Assembly: GCA_023206055.1 (NCBI GenBank)
Contig: CP065366.1
Coordinates: 2,666,001 to 2,730,000, forward strand
DNA length: 64,000 nucleotides
Source of the DNA: Vibrio cyclitrophicus
Lineage (GTDB): Bacteria; Pseudomonadota; Gammaproteobacteria; Enterobacterales; Vibrionaceae
Direction of reading: 5' to 3'
Part shown: one piece after another, positions 9,071-16,870 of the stretch
Layout of the letters: each line of letters opens with the position of its first letter
How positions within the stretch are numbered: position 1 is the stretch's first letter
Position numbers and translations under genes: made by a program
Notes under the pieces: generated by a model
Told to the model about the DNA's origin: nothing
Database searches by the model: none
What the model saw: only the letters and a program-made list of their open reading frames with translations

Positions 9071-11251
9071 TTAATCGTCGTTCGATGAACCATCCCACAC
9101 CATATTATAGTTCACATCGGTAATGTACTGACTCCACCCATCACTGATTTTGCCAATGATGCTGTAGTTTTCATCTAATTCAAGTGAATGGCCATTATTC
9201 AACCCAAACAGGAATGAAAGTACCGCATTCGGTGTATCACCTTCATATACATCGTCACAAAATTGTGGGTGTAAAGCATAGCCGTTGTTTGCTGAAATGG
9301 ATTCAGACGTCACAGTGAACCTTTCAAAAATAGCCGCATCGCCATTGTGCGAATTCAACAATCCATCACAGCTAATACCATTCATCCAGACCTTAATATA
9401 GTCGTGTGAGTTACCAGTTGAAAGTTCTGCTGTACTCATCTGTAGTGAGGTCGAAATTAACTCGTATTGGTGATCTTGTTCACCAGGCCAATATAGGTAA
9501 GCATCTCGTAACTCAGGGCCGTCACTTGATTTCAGTTGGATACGCTTTTCTGCATCAGCCTTGTTACTAAATCCAACATAACGACTTGATTCCCCTTCCT
9601 CAGTCCAGAGCATAGTCAACGCACCTTGTGAAATTAGGTTAGTATCATAATCGTTGGTGACATCATAACGCATGGTCATCGTTTCTTCGTCATCGACAAA
9701 TGAACCCACTAGCGTGTCACCTTCAATAACGTACGTACCAACTTTCAAAGTCGCCTCTGTCGTACATTCCATTTTATTACTCAGGTCACGGTCATTGTAG
9801 AAGATCTCACCATCTTCAAAACGCACTGTGTCACACCAAACTTGAGCGTAATTCGTTCCATTTGAGCCTCGCTCTAGGAAATACCATGTATTGTCTTCAA
9901 GTGGGTGTCCATCAACTGGTGGCAATGGTGATTCTTCGATAACCGGGAAGCTCAGCGTTGCTGCAACCCAATCACTGTTAACGCCATCATTGACTGAGAC
10001 TGTCAGTGTTTCTGCACCGGCTGCCGCAGGGCGCGGAAGTAAACCAGAGAAACTAACAACACCCTCTTCGCTTACTAGAGCGTTAAAGCCTGTACGTGCA
10101 GCTGTCGATAGAGTCGTTTCCACTTTGTAGTTTAGGGCGTCACCATCTTGATCTGTGAACAAAGCACTTACATCCAGCGGCTCCGTCAGCGACTCGCCTT
10201 CTGTTAGCATCCATGTATTCATTGTTAACTGCAAGTTTGCCAGCTCGTTCTCATCAACAACTGGCGGCTTGTTATCAGTTAACACCGTCACTTCAAAGTT
10301 CAGCGGGTATGAGCGAGCATCGTGAGCATCGGTCGCAAAAATATGATAAGTAAAGTCACCAGCCTCTTTTGGCTCGCCAGTAATAAGGCCCGTTGCAGAA
10401 TCAATTTTCAGACCATTGCTTTCAGTTGTGCCTACGACTTCCATCGTAAAGGTCATTTCATCACCTTCAGCATCTTGGAACTTGTCACTAACATTGTATG
10501 GGTGCCACGCTTCACCCAACGTCAGTTCGACTGGTTCAGTGGTTCCTACAACTTTTGGTCGAGTATTTGGCTTAATGATGATGTCTCCACCACCCGGTGG
10601 GATATTAATAATTGGCGAGTAGTCATCGAGTGAGTCTCCGGCATCGATGATTTCTTGAGTCGCTTCCGCCATCGCCTGTGCAAGCTTCAGCTTGGTTTCG
10701 ATATCGTGGTCGGATTTATCAACCAGCACTTCACCAATTAGGTTAAGTGCTTCTGCTTGTTCTGTGTTCTCTGCAATGTAGTCACCAAAAATCAGTGATT
10801 GCGACACCTCTAAGCCCGCATCACCGGTGATCGCGGCAACCACTTGCTCCTCTGCCTCTGCCAAAGTGAGTTCAGAGTCTGCAGCTAACAGTTTGTTCAC
10901 CATGTTAGTCATTGGGTTGATAACTGCTCCGCTGCCCGCATTAGCCAGCGTGTAGTCGTGTTGCACTAAACCACGGTTACTGTCTACCGTTTGTCCAGCG
11001 ACCGCATCTACACATACCACTGCATTGCGGTATTCCAAGCTCAAGCTTGCTTGGCCTTTATCGTCAGTCATGCCTTGAGATAAGTTACACACGCCATCTT
11101 GAGTACTGTCCACCAAAACATTAGCATTCGCTAAATAACCATCAATGGCCGTGATAGAAAACGTCGTTGGGTTACTCGACGAATCGCTGTCTGAACCACA
11201 CCCAACCAGAGCCATTGCAATTGACGCTGCGAGCAAGCCTTGCTTTTTCAT
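9071..11251 (-). CDS. Large cell-surface lipoprotein with Ig/cadherin-like domains
   Basis: A 726-residue predicted lipoprotein. MKKQGLLAASIAMALVGC gives a signal peptide with lipobox LVGC (lipidated Cys18, then Gly) and a Ser/Asp-rich linker. Residues about 31-100 hold an ITAIDGYLANANVLVD unit of the kind found in surface proteins. A putative Ig/cadherin-like domain (about 232-323) shows DAEGDEMTFT, GLKIDSATGLITGEP and AGDFTYHIFATDAH; a second, weaker one lies at about 340-436 (FTDQDGDALNY). The C-terminal 270 residues, with several Cys, are not recognised. ATG preceded by AAGGAATAATA. It lies 166 bases after the split sigma gene on the same strand and is a plausible target of that sigma; this is inference. 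Confidence 0.75.
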   Translation of the reverse strand: MKKQGLLAASIAMALVGCGSDSDSSSNPTTFSITAIDGYLANANVLVDSTQDGVCNLSQGMTDDKGQASLSLEYRNAVVCVDAVAGQTVDSNRGLVQHDYTLANAGSGAVINPMTNMVNKLLAADSELTLAEAEEQVVAAITGDAGLEVSQSLIFGDYIAENTEQAEALNLIGEVLVDKSDHDIETKLKLAQAMAEATQEIIDAGDSLDDYSPIINIPPGGGDIIIKPNTRPKVVGTTEPVELTLGEAWHPYNVSDKFQDAEGDEMTFTMEVVGTTESNGLKIDSATGLITGEPKEAGDFTYHIFATDAHDARSYPLNFEVTVLTDNKPPVVDENELANLQLTMNTWMLTEGESLTEPLDVSALFTDQDGDALNYKVETTLSTAARTGFNALVSEEGVVSFSGLLPRPAAAGAETLTVSVNDGVNSDWVAATLSFPVIEESPLPPVDGHPLEDNTWYFLERGSNGTNYAQVWCDTVRFEDGEIFYNDRDLSNKMECTTEATLKVGTYVIEGDTLVGSFVDDEETMTMRYDVTNDYDTNLISQGALTMLWTEEGESSRYVGFSNKADAEKRIQLKSSDGPELRDAYLYWPGEQDHQYELISTSLQMSTAELSTGNSHDYIKVWMNGISCDGLLNSHNGDAAIFERFTVTSESISANNGYALHPQFCDDVYEGDTPNAVLSFLFGLNNGHSLELDENYSIIGKISDGWSQYITDVNYNMVWDGSSNDD

Positions 11252-11417
11252 TATTATTCCTTGTTAAACCTATTCAATGAGTTTTCATACAGCCAACGTC
11301 AGTAGGCCGTGATAATTAAAACATCACTATTTTTAGAGGTTTACTTGGAACTCGCAAGGCACAGGGAATAATGGAAAACTCGTAAAATAATTTCTGAATT
11401 TTTCCAATTATGAGAAG

Positions 11418-11738
11418 TTAAGCTGCCAATTTATCGTGGAGCCAACTCTTAGCAAATTTGAGGTCTTTATCAATCAAACTGTTGCTGCAACCTAATAGTT
11501 CACTGATCTCTTGATGCTTTAGACCAATGTAGTATTTTAGTTTTAGTACGTTGGATTGACGGGGGTAGTGATGAGTGAAATCCATCAAGGACTTTTCTAA
11601 CTCTACACGCTTATCAAGAGATAAATACTCGATTGACAATGCGTTTTCAACGAACATTAAATTGTCTTCCTGACGTTTATCAGCCTTCAACGCCCAAGAG
11701 TCATTAATGAGAATATGCTGCATCGCTTTAACTGCCAT
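11418..11738 (-). CDS. ECF sigma factor, C-terminal part (regions 2.3-2.4 and 4), in a shifted frame
   Basis: 106 codons encoding the second half of an ECF-type sigma factor. MAVKAMQHILINDSWALKADK corresponds to the end of region 2 in the TIGR02999 (ECF43-like) family, where an AxxAMRRILVDHAR pattern is usual. Region 4 is HYPRQSNVLKLKYYIGLKHQEISELLGCSNSLIDKDLKFAKSWLHDKLA, a helix-turn-helix. Its ATG shares one base with the TAA stop of the upstream half (TAATG). One added T in the T8 run at 11740-11747 would join both halves into a 198-residue sigma of normal length. It may be expressed by translational re-initiation, by slippage, or the gene may be broken. Confidence 0.75.
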   Translation of the reverse strand: MAVKAMQHILINDSWALKADKRQEDNLMFVENALSIEYLSLDKRVELEKSLMDFTHHYPRQSNVLKLKYYIGLKHQEISELLGCSNSLIDKDLKFAKSWLHDKLAA

Positions 11739-12013
11739 TAAAAAAAATCACGCGTACCTTCTATTTCACCTTTTCTTATAGACCCCACCTTTAAATACGC
11801 TTCATGAGTCAATATGGTCGCAGTACAGCTTGTATCATCAAGAGGCTTGTTAAATACCTTTGCGCTTTTATAACGACGTAATTGAGCTAACTCTTTGAGC
11901 CTAGAGTAAGCCAAACGGTACAATTCAGCTTCAGATTCTTTACAACCATGTTGCCATTGAGAAATGAGCTCAGTAAGACCTTCTTGCATCTGCGGGTTGT
12001 TTGATTTCGACAC
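11738..12013 (-). CDS. ECF sigma factor, N-terminal part (regions 2.1-2.2)
   Basis: 91 codons from a GTG start preceded by AAGGTGA six bases away, a sequence that overlaps the kinase stop codon. ELISQWQHGCKESEAELYRLAYSRLKELA and DDTSCTATILTHEAYLKVG match the start of TIGR02999-type ECF sigma factors (pattern TALVHEAYLRL). The frame ends RDFF-stop exactly in a T8 run, where the family continues FFxxAxxAMRRIL; that continuation is present in the next frame. The acidic residues that ordinary ECF sigma factors carry in region 2.2 are replaced here by Ser/Thr, as in ECF43 factors activated by phosphorylation. Twelve bases separate it from the upstream kinase gene. Confidence 0.78.
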   Translation of the reverse strand: MSKSNNPQMQEGLTELISQWQHGCKESEAELYRLAYSRLKELAQLRRYKSAKVFNKPLDDTSCTATILTHEAYLKVGSIRKGEIEGTRDFF

Positions 12014-12025
12014 AATTAATCACCT

Positions 12026-13393
12026 TTAAACAATCGGAGGATGAGTAAGAACTAGAGACCCAATAGGCTCAATATCACCAGTTGCAATCCAAGAGTCGTA
12101 TAATGTCTCATTTAATAACTCCCCATTAACTTCGAGATTAATCCCTTCACTATAAGCATCTACATCAACGACAATGCTATTTCGCGATCGAATAATTTCG
12201 TCCCAATCCAGCAAGGAATTATTCAACGGGTAAGCCATCGATGTTGCGTCATATATGATCGAATCAAGCTGCAACTTTTGACGACTAATACTTTTAGCCT
12301 CTATTGAAAGAGCGACTAAGGCTGTAGTCAAAATTGCAATAAAAAAAGAGGCATAAGTAGTGCTGGCGGGATAACGCTGAATAAACTTAGTTGCCCTATA
12401 AAGGCAATGTTGGTTGCGATAATTTAATGGATAGCAACACCTTACATTCTCTATATCATTGGCTAGGTCACGAACACTTTGATATCGATGAGTACGGTTC
12501 AAGTTGGTAGCATATTGATATACTCGAACTAAATCTCTAGGTGCTGTATCGTTAGGAAACATCTCTTGTAAAATTCGGCCTAAAGAGAACACATCAGACC
12601 TTTCATCTAAGCTATCGCCTGTGATTTGTTCTGGACTAGCATAAATTCGACTGACCGCCTTAATAGAATCTGATGCCTCATCACGGGAGCAGGTAAGGTT
12701 TTGAGTAAGGTTGAAATCAATGACCTTGGGTTCCCCATGTGTATTAATGAGTATATTTTCAGGTTTTAAGTCAGCATGTAGAACGTTCAACTCATGCGCA
12801 TATTCAATAGCAAGGCAGATATCTCGAAATAACGTAAGCTTTTGGTCACAAGAGAGTGAATTAGTAGACAGGTATTCATCAAGTAAACAGCCATCAACGT
12901 ACTCCATTACTATATAAGCAACTCCATTGTGCAGACCCGCATCATAAACCTTCGTAATGTTGGAATGATTGAGGTTTGCCATGATTTGAGCTTCACTGAA
13001 AAGTTTGTCTTTGCCTAAAATATTAAATGCTTCGGCGTTAAAAAACTTAATAGCATAGTTATGCTCAAACAAATGGTCACGCCTAGACGCAAAGTAAACC
13101 ACCCCAAAGCCGCCTTTACCTAGTTCATGTCCAATAAGATAACGATCATCAACTATCTCGTTTTTAAATGATTGAAGCACGGGCATCGAAGAGGATAAAT
13201 GAATATCTAACAATTGAGTCAAACACTGTTGCTCATATGCCAAAAGCAAATCGGAGACTCTTCGAGCCACTTGTGGTGAGGTGATGCTTAGTTCCGAGAG
13301 TTTTGATCGCCACTCTTTCGGATCTGTATCAATCATGTGATAAAAAAATTGGGTACTACTGAGATCAGGATTCATTTCTAGTGCCAGTAACAA
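12026..13393 (-). CDS. Membrane-anchored Ser/Thr protein kinase (PknT-like), partner of the adjacent sigma factor
   Basis: 455 residues. Residues 1-75 are a helical N-terminal region. The Hanks-type kinase domain spans about 83-320: glycine loop GKGGFG (92-97), AIKFF (Lys116), the alpha-C Glu near 134, HADLKPEN (206-213; Asp208, Asn213), IDFN (Asp226) and ASPE (252-255). A single membrane segment lies at about 347-366, with 90 residues beyond it, probably periplasmic. The HRD motif is HAD and DFG is DFN, both atypical. The start is TTG, chosen because GGTGAG lies six bases before it while the ATG six codons later has none. It precedes the sigma gene by 12 bases; in V. parahaemolyticus a comparable kinase (PknT) phosphorylates and activates its ECF43 sigma (EcfP). 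Confidence 0.82.
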   Translation of the reverse strand: MLLALEMNPDLSSTQFFYHMIDTDPKEWRSKLSELSITSPQVARRVSDLLLAYEQQCLTQLLDIHLSSSMPVLQSFKNEIVDDRYLIGHELGKGGFGVVYFASRRDHLFEHNYAIKFFNAEAFNILGKDKLFSEAQIMANLNHSNITKVYDAGLHNGVAYIVMEYVDGCLLDEYLSTNSLSCDQKLTLFRDICLAIEYAHELNVLHADLKPENILINTHGEPKVIDFNLTQNLTCSRDEASDSIKAVSRIYASPEQITGDSLDERSDVFSLGRILQEMFPNDTAPRDLVRVYQYATNLNRTHRYQSVRDLANDIENVRCCYPLNYRNQHCLYRATKFIQRYPASTTYASFFIAILTTALVALSIEAKSISRQKLQLDSIIYDATSMAYPLNNSLLDWDEIIRSRNSIVVDVDAYSEGINLEVNGELLNETLYDSWIATGDIEPIGSLVLTHPPIV

Positions 13394-13560
13394 TTGCTAC
13401 TCACCTTATATAATACAATACGAACCTACTTACATAGCCTAGAAATGAATTGATACAATTCGCAAGTATCAGAGATAAATTAACAACAAATACATTGAGA
13501 GTAAAAATGCTTATGAAATTAATGTATCGTAGTTCTATAAGAAAAGAGAGCTCCGAAATG

Positions 13561-13600
13561 CAAAAAACCCGACAACTCAGAGAGTTATCGGGTTTCTTTA
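13561..13600 (-). terminator. Terminator of tRNA-Arg
   Basis: On the minus strand AAACCCGATAACTC and GAGTTGTCGGGTTT form a long stem with one G-T pair and are followed by T-rich sequence, directly after the tRNA 3' end. Confidence 0.88.
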
Positions 13601-13605
13601 AATAG

Positions 13606-13682
13606 TGGTACGCCCTGAAGGATTCGAACCTTCGACCACCTCCTTAGAAGGGAGGTGCTCTATCCAGCTGAGCTAAGGGCGC
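13606..13682 (-). tRNA. argU: tRNA-Arg (anticodon TCT)
   Basis: A 77-base cloverleaf on the minus strand with encoded CCA. The acceptor arm is GCGCCCT/AGGGCGT (the outermost pair is G-T), the D arm includes TAGCTCAG, the anticodon arm is CCTCC-CTTCTAA-GGAGG with anticodon TCT reading AGA, and the T arm contains GGTTCGAATCC. As in E. coli, this tRNA-Arg(TCT) gene is next to folD. Its 3' end faces the accessory kinase/sigma/lipoprotein block. Confidence 0.96.
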
Positions 13683-13893
13683 GCTACAGGAAAGGATTAT
13701 ACGAATTCGAATCAGTAAAGCAACGGCTTTGTGTAACATTCTGATCTAAGTGAGTAAAAAAAGGGCAACAAACATATAAGTGTTGGAAAATAGACCAAAG
13801 CAAACGTTTGCTTGATGGTAATCAAAAAGATTTTCTGGAATAATGCGCCAAAAACATCAGCCACTAACTTGAATATCAATACTAAGGAAATTC

Positions 13894-14751
13894 ATGACTG
13901 CTCAAAATATTGATGGAAAGCTAATTTCTCAAACGGTTCGCTCCGAAGTTGCTGCACGTGTAAAAGCTCGTACTGAAGCTGGATTACGCGCTCCGGGCCT
14001 AGCGGTTGTTTTAGTGGGTGAAGACCCTGCTTCTCAAGTTTACGTTGGAAGTAAGCGTAAAGCGTGTGAAGAAGTTGGCTTCGTATCTAAATCTTACGAC
14101 TTGCCAGCCACTGCAACAGAAGATGAATTGTTAACATTAGTAGACCAACTGAACGACGATCCAGAGATCGATGGCATTCTTGTTCAACTGCCTCTACCAG
14201 CTGGTATTGATAGCACTCACGTTCTTGAGCGTATCACGCCAGAGAAAGACGTTGATGGCTTCCACCCATACAATGTTGGCCGTTTGGCTCAGCGTATGCC
14301 TAAGCTTCGCTCTTGCACGCCAAAAGGTATCATCACGCTGCTTGACCGTTACAACATCGACTTACGTGGTAATCACGCGGTTGTTGTTGGTGCATCAAAC
14401 ATCGTAGGCCGTCCAATGACCCTAGAATTGCTTCTAGCGGGTTGTACAACAACGACATGTCACCGTTTCACCAAAGACCTTGAAGGACACGTGCGTCAAG
14501 CAGACGTTGTTGTGGTTGCCGTTGGTAAACCTAACTTCATTCCAGGTGCGTGGATTAAGAAAGGTGCCGTTGTGGTCGATGTTGGTATCAACCGTTTAGA
14601 ATCTGGCAAGTTAGTGGGTGACGTTGAATACGACGTAGCGAAAGAAAGCGCAAGCTTCATCACGCCAGTACCGGGCGGTGTTGGTCCAATGACAGTTGCG
14701 AGCCTAATCGAAAACACCATGATCGCTTGTGAGCAATTTCACTCTAAATAA
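13894..14751 (+). CDS. folD: Bifunctional methylenetetrahydrofolate dehydrogenase / methenyltetrahydrofolate cyclohydrolase
   Basis: A 285-residue cytosolic enzyme interconverting 5,10-methylene-, 5,10-methenyl- and 10-formyl-tetrahydrofolate. Signatures: VYVGSKRKACEEVG (catalytic Lys region), DGILVQLPLPAG, PEKDVDGFHPYNVG, GASNIVGRPMTLELL (NADP fold) and PVPGGVGPMTVASL near the C-terminus. ATG preceded by AAGGAAATTC. Divergent from tRNA-Arg and followed by a strong terminator, so monocistronic. It links functionally to purU at 31051, which hydrolyses 10-formyl-THF. Confidence 0.97.
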   Translation: MTAQNIDGKLISQTVRSEVAARVKARTEAGLRAPGLAVVLVGEDPASQVYVGSKRKACEEVGFVSKSYDLPATATEDELLTLVDQLNDDPEIDGILVQLPLPAGIDSTHVLERITPEKDVDGFHPYNVGRLAQRMPKLRSCTPKGIITLLDRYNIDLRGNHAVVVGASNIVGRPMTLELLLAGCTTTTCHRFTKDLEGHVRQADVVVVAVGKPNFIPGAWIKKGAVVVDVGINRLESGKLVGDVEYDVAKESASFITPVPGGVGPMTVASLIENTMIACEQFHSK

Positions 14752-14782
14752 TCTGCGAACGACAGTATAAACAGAATTAGAA

Positions 14783-14815
14783 AGCCGCAATGTGAAGAAC
14801 GTTGCGGCTTTTTTG
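14783..14815 (+). terminator. Terminator after folD
   Basis: AGCCGCAA and TTGCGGCT (14783-14809) form the stem, followed by TTTTT. Confidence 0.92.
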
Positions 14816-14871
14816 ATATTAAGCTATTCGTTTTAGATACAAAACTAATCGCTTTTGATAAAGATCACTCG

Positions 14872-16686
14872 CTATTTGTCTGGAGTCTCAACTTTTTCTG
14901 TCTGGTCTGACGGTGGCAACAAACTGATGATCTCGCATTCCGTTGATATCAGTTTTTCCAGCTCAGAACCTTGTGTAATTAAGCGAAAGTCACCGTTAGT
15001 AATCACACCGAGTAGAATCGCTTTCGGGTACAACCCATTAAACTCACTCAGATCAAATGCCTCTGTTAACCCTGTGCTCTTAATTTGACTGCCTTGAGCC
15101 ATCAACGAATTAAGCTTGGAATAAGTAATCCCTTCCGAAAACAAACTTCGATTACCATCGCGACTCACTTGATGCCTTTCATGCTTAGTCTCTGATGATT
15201 CAAGCTCAAACACCTTATTGGCGCCAAACTCATCTTGGTAGTGCATGCTGACTAGCGGGTTGGTTTGACGATAAGGTGAGACGATCATTGCGCGCCCTAT
15301 CCCGTCCAATTCCAAATTGTTTTCCGCGTGGCTTGAGGCTGGGTTACCAAAATAGACATTCAGGTTATCCATACGCGCCAAACGAATGCTTTCCCAGTTG
15401 GTATCGGCAAGCACACTGTTGATATTATGTGTCGCCAGCACTTTGGCAAACTGGCGTGAAAACTGAGTCGCGCCAAAGAAGACAACGCCTTGCGCTTTCT
15501 CTTGCGTCACACCTAACCTTCTTGCCCACCAACTTGCGGTAAGGCTCTGAATCACAACCGTGCCTATGATGACCAAGAACACCATTGGAACCAGTAGATC
15601 AGCCCCATCAATCAATTGCTTCTCTTGAAGCTTGATTGCAAACAGAGAAGAAACTGCGGCAGCGACGATCCCGCGAGGCGCCATCCAACTCAAAAACCAT
15701 TTATCTGCCGAGGTAAGATCCGTGCCGATCCCGCTGATCCACACACTCAGAGGACGAGCCACCAGCATAACGACCGCTAATAAGCCAATACCGCCCCAAC
15801 CTATCGAGAAGAAAGTCCCCGAATCGAGTCGACTGGCTAGCAAAATAAACAACGCAGAAATGAGTAACACGGTCAGAGTTTCTTTGAATTCGATGATGTC
15901 TTCGAGATCCAAGCCTTTTACGTTGGCGAGCCATATCCCCATGATGGTCACGGTTAACAAACCCGATTCTTCACTCAAGTCATTGGAAAACGAGAAGGCC
16001 GCCAACATTAGCGTCAGTACCGCCACATTACGTAGATAGTGAGGTACCCAATGCCCTTGCAGCATCTTGGCAATCAAATGGCCACCGATGATCCCTAAGC
16101 CTAAACCTATGACTAGCGTCAGGCCCAGAGCTGACAGAACATGTCCGGTAGGGTCGGCAGAAGAAACAATGTACTCGTAGACAAGAACCGCAAACAGAGC
16201 TCCTATCGGGTCGATAACGATTCCCTCCCATCGCAAGATACTGCCTAACGAAGATTTAGGCTGAATACTGCGAAGCATGGGTACGATCACCGTAGGGCCC
16301 GTTACCACGACTAATGCACCGAATAGCGCCGCTAATGGCCAACTGAAATCCACAAAGTAGTAAGCACCAACAACAATGCATGCCCATGTAATCAACATGC
16401 CGAAACTCACGAGGTGAGTCACCATGCGACCGTGGCCTCTAATTTCCTTAAAGTTCAGGGTTAATGCCCCTTCAAATAGGATGATGGCAACGCCTAAGGA
16501 AATCATAGGAAACAGCACATCACCAAAAATGGCATCAGGATTTAGGACATTCAGGCCAGGACCTAACAACAGGCCAACGATGAGAAGAGGGAGAATTGCG
16601 GGAAGACGCAAACGCCAACCGAGCAGCTGACAAGCTAAAGACAAGAGTCCAATTAACGCCAAAGAAGAAGTAATCGACAAATCCAT
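14872..16686 (-). CDS. CPA1-type cation:proton antiporter with C-terminal TrkA-like domain
   Basis: A 604-residue inner-membrane protein. About twelve hydrophobic helices fill residues 1-390, beginning with SLALIGLLSLACQLLGWRLRLPAILPLL and including ALVVVTGPTVIVPML and MAPRGIVAAAVSSLF, typical of Na+/H+ exchangers. After it, QGVVFFGATQFSRQFAKVLATHNINSVLADTN looks like a nucleotide-binding TrkA_N/RCK module that could gate transport. The start is set at MDLSITSSLALIG with AGGGG upstream; an ORF extension of 19 codons is not supported. The transported ion cannot be fixed from sequence. It follows the nucleoside transporter gene by 184 bases on the same strand. Confidence 0.85.
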   Translation of the reverse strand: MDLSITSSLALIGLLSLACQLLGWRLRLPAILPLLIVGLLLGPGLNVLNPDAIFGDVLFPMISLGVAIILFEGALTLNFKEIRGHGRMVTHLVSFGMLITWACIVVGAYYFVDFSWPLAALFGALVVVTGPTVIVPMLRSIQPKSSLGSILRWEGIVIDPIGALFAVLVYEYIVSSADPTGHVLSALGLTLVIGLGLGIIGGHLIAKMLQGHWVPHYLRNVAVLTLMLAAFSFSNDLSEESGLLTVTIMGIWLANVKGLDLEDIIEFKETLTVLLISALFILLASRLDSGTFFSIGWGGIGLLAVVMLVARPLSVWISGIGTDLTSADKWFLSWMAPRGIVAAAVSSLFAIKLQEKQLIDGADLLVPMVFLVIIGTVVIQSLTASWWARRLGVTQEKAQGVVFFGATQFSRQFAKVLATHNINSVLADTNWESIRLARMDNLNVYFGNPASSHAENNLELDGIGRAMIVSPYRQTNPLVSMHYQDEFGANKVFELESSETKHERHQVSRDGNRSLFSEGITYSKLNSLMAQGSQIKSTGLTEAFDLSEFNGLYPKAILLGVITNGDFRLITQGSELEKLISTECEIISLLPPSDQTEKVETPDK

Positions 16687-16808
16687 TTGTGCCCCTAAAA
16701 ATTTGTACCACACCCTGTGACACAAACCTATTTGCTGAAACAAGAAAGCCTACATCATTAAACTATAGGCTCTGTTTTTCGTGCTAACCGAATATTAATG
16801 TGATTAAT

Positions 16809-16842
16809 CAGTCACTTTACTATAGGGGAAATAAAGTGACTG
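16809..16842. repeat. 11-bp inverted repeat downstream of the nucleoside transporter gene
   Basis: CAGTCACTTTA and TAAAGTGACTG flank 12 bases. There is no T-run on the minus strand, so it is a hairpin of unclear role: a weak terminator, an RNA-stabilising stem, or an operator for the antiporter gene whose start is 120 bases further on. Confidence 0.5.
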
Positions 16843-16870
16843 ACTCATCCACTCGGTACTTATCATCTAA

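Noticed and set aside
13606..13682. attL/attR pair for an island at tRNA-Arg
   Set aside because: No second copy of the tRNA 3' end was found near aroC and no integrase gene is present.
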